A stretch of DNA of 7,206 nucleotides from Betaproteobacteria bacterium (GTDB taxonomy: Bacteria; Pseudomonadota; Gammaproteobacteria; Burkholderiales; JAHFRG01), in the NCBI GenBank assembly GCA_023258935.1, contig JAHFRG010000080.1, forward strand, positions 1 to 7,206, written 5' to 3'. Both the position numbers and the translations under genes were made by a program. Positions 1-6,152 of the stretch are shown here, piece after piece (positions within the stretch are counted from its first letter, which is position 1; every line of letters begins with the position of its first letter). Below the pieces are notes generated by a model. The model was not told the DNA's origin, ran no database searches, and saw nothing but the letters and a program-made list of their open reading frames with translations.

Positions 1-376
1 TCTGGCAGGACCCGCCCAGCACCCGCTCCGCACCGAATTTTTTGCTCAATATCTCCATGTGTGCCACGCCATTAAGCAGCGGCAGAACCGCAGTGCCTTT
101 ATTAATCGCGGGAGCAATCGCATTTATCGCGCTCTCAAGGTCATAGGCCTTGCAGGCGAGGATGATGAAATCATACCCTGGGGTCAGCTCTTCAGGCAGC
201 ACGCAGGCGACTTTCTGCTTGATATCGCCGTGAGGGCTGTGCACCACCAAGCCTTGTTGCTTGAGTTGAGCGGCACGCCGCGGACGCACCAGGAAAACCA
301 CATCGACGCCTTTTTCAGCGAGCCGGCCGCCAAAATAACCTCCGACCGCTCCCGCGCCCAGCACCAGGATTTTCAT
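1..376 (-). CDS. panE: 2-dehydropantoate 2-reductase (ketopantoate reductase), 3' end missing
   Basis: This enzyme reduces 2-dehydropantoate to pantoate with NADPH, a cytoplasmic step of pantothenate and coenzyme A synthesis. The first 125 residues are in the window. They begin MKILVLGAGAVGGYFGGRL, a Rossmann strand with the GxGxxG dinucleotide motif at residues 7-12. An Arg at about residue 31 (LVRPRR) lies where the family contacts the NADPH phosphate. The family's catalytic-type Lys is in ACKAYD (K76), and the conserved LLNG Asn is at about residue 102. The C-terminal helical domain lies beyond the left edge. The ATG (376-374) overlaps the TGA of the upstream queD-like gene as ATGA, so the two are very probably translationally coupled and transcribed together. 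Some family members act on other 2-keto acids, so the exact substrate is inferred. Confidence 0.9.
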   Translation of the reverse strand, partial: MKILVLGAGAVGGYFGGRLAEKGVDVVFLVRPRRAAQLKQQGLVVHSPHGDIKQKVACVLPEELTPGYDFIILACKAYDLESAINAIAPAINKGTAVLPLLNGVAHMEILSKKFGAERVLGGSCQ

Positions 377-825
377 TTCACATCCGCTCGTACCGCATCC
401 GCCCAGCAGTTTGGTGTTTCATACAAGCGGATGCGTTCGAGGCGCAGATGGTTGCCGTAGATGTCCAGGTAAGCAGTGGAGAGTATCCTGAATGCTTCAA
501 GCGCCAAATTTTCAGCGGTAGGCGTGGCCTTGAGCACAACGGTTTTATGTCCCGGCAGCGAATTCAGAAAATTGACCACCGCGGTGTCTCCACTGTAGAC
601 CAGGAACGCGTGATCCCAGGCATCAACCAAATGCTTTCTGGCAATTTCCCCAACCATGGCAAAATCCATCACCATGCCGTTTTCCGTCGCGCCTTTTTTT
701 TCGATAACATCGCCCGAAAGCGTGATTTCAATCGCATAACGGTGTCCGTGCAGATGGCGGCACTGGCTGTCATGTTCGGGAATGCGGTGCCCGGCATCAA
801 ATTCCAGGCGGCGGGTGATTAGCAT
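373..825 (-). CDS. queD: 6-carboxy-5,6,7,8-tetrahydropterin synthase / 6-pyruvoyl-tetrahydropterin synthase family protein
   Basis: The 150-residue product belongs to the QueD/PTPS family. These enzymes convert 7,8-dihydroneopterin triphosphate; in bacteria the product is usually 6-carboxytetrahydropterin for the 7-deazaguanine (queuosine) pathway. The zinc ligands are visible as H13 (AGHR) and H26 and H28 (HLHGH). The catalytic Cys C22 has the same spacing to HLHGH as in E. coli QueD, which argues against the PTPS-III type that has Glu there. D71-H72 (WDHAF) fits the catalytic Asp/His pair, PTAEN (102-106) is the conserved turn, and E136 fits the pterin-anchoring Glu. The length is somewhat above E. 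coli QueD, with extra residues around 40-50 and 78-98. The gene precedes panE with a 4-bp overlap and has an extended -10 promoter about 30 bp upstream. The family is secure; the precise product is inferred. Confidence 0.88.
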   Translation of the reverse strand: MLITRRLEFDAGHRIPEHDSQCRHLHGHRYAIEITLSGDVIEKKGATENGMVMDFAMVGEIARKHLVDAWDHAFLVYSGDTAVVNFLNSLPGHKTVVLKATPTAENLALEAFRILSTAYLDIYGNHLRLERIRLYETPNCWADAVRADVK

Positions 826-850
826 CTTGTTCTAGATTCGCTCATAATGT

Positions 851-874
851 CTGTGAATTATATCATTCTCACAG
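851..874. promoter_or_regulatory. inverted repeat CTGTGA-N12-TCACAG, candidate operator
   Basis: Perfect 6-bp arms lie at 851-856 and 869-874, with a 12-bp AT-rich spacer containing the -10 element of queD. The repeat also sits just downstream of a possible plus-strand -10 (CATAAT, 843-848; possible -35 TTAGCA at 819-824, spacing 18) for the radical SAM gene. Its size and position fit a repressor operator covering both divergent promoters. The half-site resembles the CRP half TGTGA, but the spacer is 12 bp instead of 6. The regulator is unknown. Confidence 0.35.
857..865 (-). promoter_or_regulatory. extended -10 promoter element for queD-panE
   Basis: Read on the minus strand, these bases are TGATATAAT, a perfect TATAAT (862-857) preceded by the TG-n extension. 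The predicted transcription start is near 850, giving a 5' untranslated region of about 25 nt before the queD ATG at 825. No good -35 box is seen at 16-18 bp, which is usual for extended -10 promoters. It lies inside an inverted repeat (851-874). Confidence 0.55.
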
Positions 875-900
875 TGCGCCCCATCATGGGGCCGATACCC

Positions 901-1758
901 ATGCAAGCAACGCAAAGACTCAGCATTTCTGATCATAGCCGCGAAGCCGCCGGGTTGACTTACGTTTATCCGGTAATTTCGCGGCGCGCCGGCGGCGTTT
1001 CAATCGGGATTAATCTCAATCCCAATAACGCCTGCAACTGGCGCTGCATTTATTGCCAGGTTCCCAATCTCAAGCGCGGCGCAGCGCCCGCAATTGATCT
1101 ACATAAGCTCGACAGCGAGCTGCGTGGTTTTTTGCGTGAATTGCAGTCGGGCGATTTCATGGAATGCAAAGTGCCGCCTGAAGCGCGCCGCATCAACGAT
1201 ATCGCAATATCAGGCAACGGCGAGCCGACGAGCTCCGCACAGTTTGCAGAGGTCGTGGAGCTGATAGCAAAAGTGATTGAGGATTGCGGGCTGAAAAACA
1301 AGATCAAACTGGTGCTGATAACCAACGGCAGCCTGATGCATCGCACCACAGTGCAAAAAGGCCTGATGAAAATGAAAAAGATTAACGGCGAAGTGTGGTT
1401 CAAGCTGGATTCAGCGACCACTGCAGGCATGCGCCGGATAAACGGCATTCGAAGAACGCCGGAAAAAACGCTGCAAGATCTGCGTATAGCCGTTTCATTG
1501 TGCCCGACCTGGCTGCAGACTTGTGTGTTTGCTCTCGACTCCAAGCCGCTTTCCCCTGCAGAACGGGCTGCCTATCTCAAGTTCGTCGGCGATCTGAAAC
1601 GAAACAGGGTGGCGTTGGAAGGGGTGCTGCTTTACGGATTGGCGCGTCCTTCAATGCAGCCGGAAGCGCCGCGCCTCACGTCATTGCCGAAAGAGTGGCT
1701 GGATGAGTTCGCGCGCGCAATACGCTTATCAGGCTTGCAGGTCAGGGTGAGCGAGTGA
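901..1758 (+). CDS. radical SAM protein, COG0731/TYW1-like
   Basis: A radical SAM iron-sulfur enzyme of unassigned reaction. From the 901 start it has 285 residues. The [4Fe-4S] cluster motif CX3CX2C is in ACNWRCIYC (C45, C49, C52), followed by an SGNGEPT segment (about 104-110), the GGE-like SAM-binding element typical of COG0731 proteins. The TIM-barrel region continues with KLVLITNGS and WFKLDS. An upstream in-frame ATG at 847 would add 18 residues (MSVNYIILTVRPIMGPIP). I prefer 901 because 847 lies on a possible promoter -10, leaves only 21 bp between two divergent start codons, and encodes an extension that does not look conserved; a GGGG stretch at 888-891 could serve as ribosome site for 901. 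The neighbouring queD suggests a link to modified nucleosides, but the protein does not look like standard QueE. Confidence 0.85.
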   Translation: MQATQRLSISDHSREAAGLTYVYPVISRRAGGVSIGINLNPNNACNWRCIYCQVPNLKRGAAPAIDLHKLDSELRGFLRELQSGDFMECKVPPEARRINDIAISGNGEPTSSAQFAEVVELIAKVIEDCGLKNKIKLVLITNGSLMHRTTVQKGLMKMKKINGEVWFKLDSATTAGMRRINGIRRTPEKTLQDLRIAVSLCPTWLQTCVFALDSKPLSPAERAAYLKFVGDLKRNRVALEGVLLYGLARPSMQPEAPRLTSLPKEWLDEFARAIRLSGLQVRVSE

Positions 1759-1814
1759 TTTCAATTTTGCTCGCGCTTGGTTTTTGCGCTTCGTAAAGTA
1801 ATTATTTTTTGTGC

Positions 1815-1851
1815 AACAGCACGCAAGTGGCAGCGGCTGTTCTCGTTTTTT
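1815..1851 (+). terminator. possible rho-independent terminator after the radical SAM gene
   Basis: AACAGC (1815-1820) pairs with GCTGTT (1836-1841), and CGC (1822-1824) with GCG (1833-1835) across a single bulged A, leaving an 8-nt loop. Six T residues follow at 1846-1851, separated from the stem by CTCG. The bulge and the gap before the T run make this a moderate candidate. It lies 57 bases after the stop codon and just before the lysC promoter region. Confidence 0.35.
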
Positions 1852-1865
1852 GCCTTGAAATAAGG

Positions 1866-1871
1866 TAAAAT
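1866..1871 (+). promoter_or_regulatory. candidate -10 box of the lysC promoter
   Basis: TAAAAT in the context GGTAAAATGCC resembles a sigma-70 -10 and would place transcription start near 1878, about 25 nt before the lysC ATG. No convincing -35 hexamer is found at 16-18 bp; the area there is the T run of the preceding terminator candidate. The leader is too short for a lysine riboswitch. Confidence 0.35.
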
Positions 1872-1903
1872 GCCGCCCTTTAAATTTTTCCCGTGAAAGC
1901 AGC

Positions 1904-3133
1904 ATGGCGCTGATCGTACAGAAATACGGCGGTACTTCGGTAGGGAATATCGAACGCATCAAAAGTGTGGCGCAACGCGTTGCCCGCTTCAAGGCGCAAG
2001 GCCACCAGATTGTGGTGGTGGTATCCGCCATGAGCGGCGAAACCGACCGACTTATCCATCTCGCAAAGCAGATTCAGGCGCACCCTGATCCGCGCGAATT
2101 CGATGTCATGGTATCCACCGGAGAGCAGGTGTCCATAGCGCTCCTGTCGATGGCGTTGATTGACCTCGGACTGAAGGCGCGCAGCTACACCGGCGCACAG
2201 GTGAGGATTCTCACCGATAATGCTCACAACAAGGCGCGCATTCTGAATATTGATGAAACCAATATGCGCAACGATTTGCAGGCCGGGTACGTGGTAGTGG
2301 TGGCCGGATTCCAGGGTGTGGATGAGAAGGGCAACATCACCACTCTGGGGCGTGGCGGATCGGATACCACCGGTGTGGCGCTGGCGGCGGCATTGAATGC
2401 CGACGAATGCCAGATTTATACTGACGTGGACGGAGTTTACACCACCGATCCACGCATCGTTCCGGAAGCGCGGCGCCTGAAAACCATAACATTCGAGGAA
2501 ATGCTGGAAATGGCAAGCCTCGGTTCCAAGGTGCTGCAAATCCGCTCGGTGGGATTTGCCGGAAAATACAAGGTCAAACTACGCGTGCTTTCCAGCTTCG
2601 AGGAAGCAGGCGAGGGTACGCTGATTACTTTTGAGGAAGATGAAAAAATGGAACAAGCCATCATTTCAGGAATTGCTTTTAACCGTGATGAAGCCAAAAT
2701 TACGATACTCGACGTCCCCGACCGTCCCGGCATCGCCTACCAGATACTGGGACCGATAGCCGAGGCCAATATAGATGTGGACATGATTGTGCAAAACGTG
2801 GGACACGATGGCATGACGGATTTTTCCTTCACCGTGCACCGCAGTGATTTCGCCAAGGCCATGGGTATTCTTAAAAAACAGGTAGCGCCGCATATCGGCG
2901 CGCGCGAAGTGACGGGTGATGACAAGATTACCAAGGTCTCCGCGGTGGGAGTCGGCATGCGTTCGCACGCGGGGATTGCCAGCAAAATGTTCCGCACGCT
3001 GGCGGAAGAGGGCATCAACATCCAGATGATCTCCACTTCGGAAATCAAGATTTCGGTGGTGATTGACGAAAAATATATGGAACTTGCAGTGCGCGTCTTG
3101 CACAAAGCGTTTGAGCTGGACCATCAGGTGTGA
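1904..3133 (+). CDS. lysC: aspartate kinase, monofunctional, with C-terminal ACT domains
   Basis: Phosphorylates aspartate to 4-phospho-aspartate, the first step toward lysine, threonine, methionine and diaminopimelate. The 409 residues match the usual length of the single-function class. The amino-acid kinase domain (about 1-245) shows KYGGTSVG (7-14), STGE (71-74), TLGRGGSDTT (147-156) and YTDVDGVYTTDPR (172-184). Two ACT-type regulatory domains follow (about 265-335 and 345-405), the first with VPDRPGIAYQILG and the second with VGVGMRSHAGIASKMF. The family is generally feedback-inhibited by lysine and/or threonine through these domains. Translation starts at ATG 1904 with only a weak GTGAAAG ribosome site. 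An internal Shine-Dalgarno and in-frame ATG at 2648 may produce a separate beta subunit. tRNA-Ser(GCU) follows after 45 bases. Confidence 0.97.
   Translation: MALIVQKYGGTSVGNIERIKSVAQRVARFKAQGHQIVVVVSAMSGETDRLIHLAKQIQAHPDPREFDVMVSTGEQVSIALLSMALIDLGLKARSYTGAQVRILTDNAHNKARILNIDETNMRNDLQAGYVVVVAGFQGVDEKGNITTLGRGGSDTTGVALAAALNADECQIYTDVDGVYTTDPRIVPEARRLKTITFEEMLEMASLGSKVLQIRSVGFAGKYKVKLRVLSSFEEAGEGTLITFEEDEKMEQAIISGIAFNRDEAKITILDVPDRPGIAYQILGPIAEANIDVDMIVQNVGHDGMTDFSFTVHRSDFAKAMGILKKQVAPHIGAREVTGDDKITKVSAVGVGMRSHAGIASKMFRTLAEEGINIQMISTSEIKISVVIDEKYMELAVRVLHKAFELDHQV
2633..3133 (+). promoter_or_regulatory. internal ribosome binding site and possible lysC beta-subunit reading frame
   Basis: GAGGAAG at 2633-2639 lies 8 nt before an in-frame ATG (2648-2650, Met249 of LysC). 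Translation from there would give a 161-residue protein starting MEQAIISGIAFNRDE and containing both ACT domains. Bacillus subtilis aspartokinase II and Corynebacterium glutamicum aspartokinase are known to make their beta subunits from an in-frame internal start at nearly this position, giving alpha2beta2 enzymes. The site here is stronger than that of the full-length start. Use of the internal start is an inference. Confidence 0.45.
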
Positions 3134-3140
3134 TTTTTGA

Positions 3141-3167
3141 CGGGATGCCGGCAAAGCCGGTATCCTG
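3141..3167 (+). other. 12-bp hairpin between lysC and tRNA-Ser
   Basis: Bases 3141-3152 pair with 3156-3167 over a three-base AAA loop: 12 consecutive pairs, two of them G-U. It starts 7 bases after the lysC stop and ends 11 bases before the tRNA. No T run follows on either strand, so it is not a standard intrinsic terminator. It may stabilise the lysC 3' end or mark a processing point of a lysC-tRNA co-transcript. Confidence 0.55.
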
Positions 3168-3178
3168 TGGCGTCTGTT

Positions 3179-3273
3179 GGAGAGATGGCCGAGTGGTCGA
3201 AGGCGCTCCCCTGCTAAGGGAGTATAGGACCTTTAAAGTCTTATCGAGGGTTCGAATCCCTCTCTCTCCGCCA
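3179..3273 (+). tRNA. tRNA-Ser(GCU)
   Basis: A complete class II tRNA of 95 nt with encoded CCA. The 7-bp acceptor stem pairs 3179-3185 (GGAGAGA) with 3263-3269 (TCTCTCC), discriminator G3270, CCA 3271-3273. The anticodon stem CTCCC/GGGAG (3206-3210, 3218-3222) encloses loop CTGCTAA with anticodon GCT at 3213-3215, reading serine codons AGC and AGU. The long variable arm (ATAGGAC/GTCTTAT with one G-U) is characteristic of tRNA-Ser. The T arm is GAGGG-TTCGAAT-CCCTC (3246-3262). No separate promoter is evident between lysC and the tRNA, so it may be cotranscribed with lysC. Confidence 0.97.
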
Positions 3274-3338
3274 ATGAATCTGCAGTTTTGCTTCTCTTTC
3301 CCCGATACTCTTGTAGACCGCGCAACAAACAAGCGCAG

Positions 3339-4403
3339 TCATCCGCCGACGGAAGTAGGACGCTCATCTGTCCAGGTTTGTATGAGCATCTGGCCCAGGG
3401 CGAGCAATGTCGGTCCCAGGAAGATGCCGATGAAGCCAAACGCGAGCGCGCCGCCAACAACACCCAATGCGACGAGCAGCAGCGACAGGCTCGCGCCGCG
3501 GCTGATCAGAAATGGCTTGACGAAATTATCAATACTGCTGATGACGAATATGCCGTAAAGCACCATGAAGATTGCCCAGCCGGTCTCACCTTGAGAGTTA
3601 AGCCAGTATGCTGCACCGCCCCAAACGAAGACCGGCCCTAACGGAATCATCGAAAGGAAAAACGTCGCTGCGGTGAGCAGGAGCGCGCCTGGAACGCCGG
3701 CAATCAGAAATCCAATGAGGGCGACCAGCGCCTGCGCTGCCGCGGTGCCAACCAGCCCCAACATGACCGCAGTGATAGTCTTGTGGGACAGGGTTAGTAA
3801 CTGCGCGCCGAAATCACCGCCAAGGCGCTGAACGCCTTTCTGCAACCGCGCTGCGTATGTATGTCCGTCGCGGTAAAAAAAGAAGGCGATGAACACCATT
3901 AAAAGTACTTGAAGAATGCCTTCTCCGACAAGGCCGGCTATTCGCGTCAGGATGCGCTGCGCAGGACCGAGCGACTGACGTACTGCGTTTCCCAGTTCTT
4001 CCTGGCTGAGCTGGGTGATTCGGACCCAGGCTTTGTCTGCATACTCGCCTAAGATGGGGATTGTCTGCAGCCATTCCGGCGGATGCGCGGCTACACCTCC
4101 CTGTTTCAGGTTCTTGAGGTTCTCCATGAGTATGTTGACGCCGTCGGTAATGGTTCCGGCGAAGAATGCCATTGGTACGACGATGATCGTAATCAACAGC
4201 AGGGTCATCAATGAAGCGGCAAGGATGTTGCGGCCGCCGACGGTGCGCAACAGGTACGTATAGGCCGGCCAAGTCGTTATGCATACCACCGCTGCAACAA
4301 GAATCGTAGCGAAAAACGGCAGCAACACCATGAGGCCGCCCAACAAGATCAGTACGACGAAAGTGGTTTGTGCAAGATGCTTGGGGTTGTAGTCCGTATT
4401 CAT
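3339..4403 (-). CDS. AI-2E family transporter / YdiK-like integral membrane protein
   Basis: A 354-residue inner-membrane protein of the AI-2E/UPF0118 family (Pfam PF01594), whose members have been linked to export of autoinducer-2 and, in other cases, to ion or proton antiport; the substrate here cannot be told. Hydrophobic segments lie at about 13-45, 60-85, 155-178, 208-235, 238-265, 272-291 and 305-340, with a hydrophilic stretch at about 86-150. Conserved family features near the C terminus are DNFVKPFLI (292-300) and GVVGGALAFGFIGIFLGP (314-331). The TTWP and MTLLL segments at the N terminus also resemble E. coli YdiK. The gene is convergent with tRNA-Ser and divergent from the barrel gene. 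The ATG at 4403 has no strong Shine-Dalgarno. No terminator is seen in the 65 bases before the tRNA end. Confidence 0.9.
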   Translation of the reverse strand: MNTDYNPKHLAQTTFVVLILLGGLMVLLPFFATILVAAVVCITTWPAYTYLLRTVGGRNILAASLMTLLLITIIVVPMAFFAGTITDGVNILMENLKNLKQGGVAAHPPEWLQTIPILGEYADKAWVRITQLSQEELGNAVRQSLGPAQRILTRIAGLVGEGILQVLLMVFIAFFFYRDGHTYAARLQKGVQRLGGDFGAQLLTLSHKTITAVMLGLVGTAAAQALVALIGFLIAGVPGALLLTAATFFLSMIPLGPVFVWGGAAYWLNSQGETGWAIFMVLYGIFVISSIDNFVKPFLISRGASLSLLLVALGVVGGALAFGFIGIFLGPTLLALGQMLIQTWTDERPTSVGG

Positions 4404-4494
4404 ATGGGCAAGTCAGGGTTTGGAAATGAATCGAAAGCTCACGTTCACGGAAACCCTGCGAATGTATCTCAAAACTATTAATATGGGAAGCGAA

Positions 4495-5358
4495 ATGTCT
4501 CTTATAACCATTGGGCGCAGCGTGAGCTCCATCATTGCATTTCTTCTGCGCGGGAGCGCAACCGCAGCCCTGCTTTTGGCTGTCGCAGCGGGCGCTCAGG
4601 AAGTCGAAAAGAAGACGGAGACGCCGGCACCAACGCAAGCTAATCTCGTCAAGCAAGCGAATGCTCCGGTATCTGATCTGCTGCAGATTCGGTTTCAAGA
4701 TTCATACGCTCCCGAGTTTCAAGGTGCGCACGGCCAGGGAAATGTCTTCTTAATTAACCCGATCATACCCGTACCCGCATTCGCAGTGTTTCCCTACACC
4801 CAGCTTTTGTCCATTACGATTCCGGCCGCGATCACGACGTTTCAAGGTGTAACGGGATTTGGTGACTTGAAGTTGCTGGACTTCGTTCTCGTTAGCCGGG
4901 ACCCAGAATTCGTGTGGGGAATCGGACCGGTGTTCCTATTCCCCACCGCAACCGATCCGACAACGGGCCAGGGCAAATGGCAAGCCGGTCCTGCTGCAGG
5001 CGCTGCTTATAATCGGGGGAATCTGGCTATAGGAGTCCTCGCGCAGAACCCGATATCCTTCGCTGGCGAGAATGACCGGAGCTCCACCAATTTCTTGATC
5101 TTGCAGCCCTTCGTCACGTATCAACTCGGTGCTGGATGGTTCCTCAAGACGGAGCCCTCGATGCTGTTCAATTGGAGAACGCATGGGAAAACCCTCCCCG
5201 TCAATCTGGGTGTTGGCCGGGTCTTCAAGATCGGCCAGCAGGCCGTGAATTGCTTCGTAGAGCCGTTCTGGAACGCATCGCACGATGGGCCGGCGCCGAG
5301 ATACGGCATAACGTTTGGGTTTTCGCTTCTCTACCCAAACTTATATGGTTCCCAGTGA
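4495..5358 (+). CDS. predicted outer-membrane beta-barrel protein (bacterial 'neuromedin U'-type transporter family)
   Basis: From ATG 4495 the product has 287 residues. Residues 1-35 look like a Sec signal peptide: basic R8 and R19, a hydrophobic run ATAALLLAVAAGA, and cleavage near AGA/Q. The mature part opens with a Lys/Glu/Pro-rich linker, then ANLVKQANAPVSDLLQIRFQD, the opening typical of barrel proteins often misnamed 'neuromedin U' in databases. Alternating strands with glycine/aromatic patterns and short turns follow to the end (GFSLLYPNLYGSQ), fitting an outer-membrane barrel. In-frame starts upstream exist (TTG 4420, ATG 4426 with AGGG 7 nt before it, ATG 4462, ATG 4483). I prefer 4495 because the others put up to 25 extra residues before the signal peptide and leave almost no room for promoters between two divergent genes. 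The cargo is unknown. Confidence 0.75.
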   Translation: MSLITIGRSVSSIIAFLLRGSATAALLLAVAAGAQEVEKKTETPAPTQANLVKQANAPVSDLLQIRFQDSYAPEFQGAHGQGNVFLINPIIPVPAFAVFPYTQLLSITIPAAITTFQGVTGFGDLKLLDFVLVSRDPEFVWGIGPVFLFPTATDPTTGQGKWQAGPAAGAAYNRGNLAIGVLAQNPISFAGENDRSSTNFLILQPFVTYQLGAGWFLKTEPSMLFNWRTHGKTLPVNLGVGRVFKIGQQAVNCFVEPFWNASHDGPAPRYGITFGFSLLYPNLYGSQ

Positions 5359-5526
5359 TTCGCGCCCCGATTCTCAGAAGTATGGAACCCTCTCTTTTGC
5401 GCGGCGGGCGCGCTGCCGCGACCTCGGACGTCTCGCTGTTGATTGCGTTAATTTAATGCTCAGCCGCACGGATTGCCGGGCTGCAAACCCCCGAGCGGAA
5501 TTATGCTCAAGGGGCAAGTTCGCGAA

Positions 5527-6093
5527 TCACTTATCGATCTTGGTGATTTTCGAACCCTGCAAACCAAGTCCCGCCATCAGCCCCTTTTGGGCAAAGATGA
5601 ACGCATAGATGTCATCCTTGGCAGTCGTGGTCGTGAGTGTCTTGGCTTTGCCGGCGTCCACCACGACGATACTCGGGCCCACTCCGATCTCCCAACCATC
5701 GCTGTTATTGAGATATTCCAGTGCAGAGTCGGTCATGAGGAACATCGCATACGAGAACTTCTGCACGCCGGCCTGATAGCCGTACGAACCAGCGACAGTA
5801 TTGTAATAGCCGACCGTCTTGCCGCCCACGAGCAGGGCGCCCTCGCCGACCTGTGCGCCTACGATAAAGCCGGCTTTGTAGATGTTCGGGAAGACGAGGA
5901 TGCCTTTTGCTATTGCCCCAAGCTCCTTGGCCTTGGGCGTGTGGTGGTACAGAAGCTTCAGGGCGGTGGCTACTTCACGGTCGATTTCCTCAGCTGAGGC
6001 CGCGACTGCTGTTCGCAAACTCATGAATGGCATCGCCACTATCGCGAAGATTAGTGCGGCCTGTACAAATCGAATGTGTTTAGTCAATGTCAT
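5527..6093 (-). CDS. SYLF-domain (YSC84/DUF500) lipid-binding-type secreted protein
   Basis: The product has 188 residues. Residues 1-32 form a signal peptide (MTLTKHIRF, hydrophobic core, AVAASAEE), so it is probably periplasmic. From about 35 to the end it matches the SYLF/YSC84 family: KGILVFPNIYKAGFIVGAQ, GEGALLVGGKTVGYYN, then GWEIGVGPSIVVVDAG, and a closing GLMAGLGLQGSKITKI. SYLF domains bind phosphoinositides in eukaryotes; the bacterial role is unsettled. The start is ambiguous: AAGGAG (6099-6094) abuts the ATG at 6093 with no spacer, whereas it stands 6 nt before an in-frame TTG at 6087. A further upstream TTG at 6117 is less likely. The gene follows the Spy-like gene by 57 bases on the same strand, so the two probably form an operon. 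Confidence 0.88.
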   Translation of the reverse strand: MTLTKHIRFVQAALIFAIVAMPFMSLRTAVAASAEEIDREVATALKLLYHHTPKAKELGAIAKGILVFPNIYKAGFIVGAQVGEGALLVGGKTVGYYNTVAGSYGYQAGVQKFSYAMFLMTDSALEYLNNSDGWEIGVGPSIVVVDAGKAKTLTTTTAKDDIYAFIFAQKGLMAGLGLQGSKITKIDK

Positions 6094-6115
6094 CTCCTTA
6101 ATGATTGGCCGATTC

Positions 6116-6152
6116 AAGCAAGACGCGCTATCACCCTCCGCCCTTCTTGCTT
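6116..6152 (-). other. intercistronic inverted repeat between the Spy-like and SYLF genes
   Basis: Perfect 8-bp arms AAGCAAGA (6116-6123) and TCTTGCTT (6145-6152) with a 21-base spacer. On the transcript the hairpin begins within the stop codon of the Spy-like gene and ends 16 bases before the SYLF ribosome site. No U run follows, so it is not an intrinsic terminator; it might set relative expression of the two genes. Confidence 0.4.

Noticed and set aside
826..900. preQ1 riboswitch upstream of queD
   Set aside because: The predicted queD leader is only about 25 nt and shows no preQ1-type stem or A-rich tail.
1759..1903. Lysine riboswitch upstream of lysC
   Set aside because: The 145-base gap is too short for a lysine riboswitch, no multi-helix core is seen, and the likely -10 lies only about 35 bases before the start codon.
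1880..2539. Long antisense open frame over lysC
   Set aside because: The product is His/Arg-rich without any family features and mirrors the codon bias of lysC.
3141..3167. Intrinsic terminator of lysC
   Set aside because: The stem is strong but no T run follows on either strand.
3814..4698. Long open frame on the minus strand across the AI-2E and barrel genes
   Set aside because: It has Arg/His/Ser-rich low-quality composition, no recognisable family and overlaps two well-supported genes; it is a frame shadow.
5399..5420. Terminator between the barrel and SYLF genes (CGCGGC...GCCGCG hairpin)
   Set aside because: The 6-bp GC stem is present, but no T run follows it in either direction; such stems are common in GC-rich sequence.
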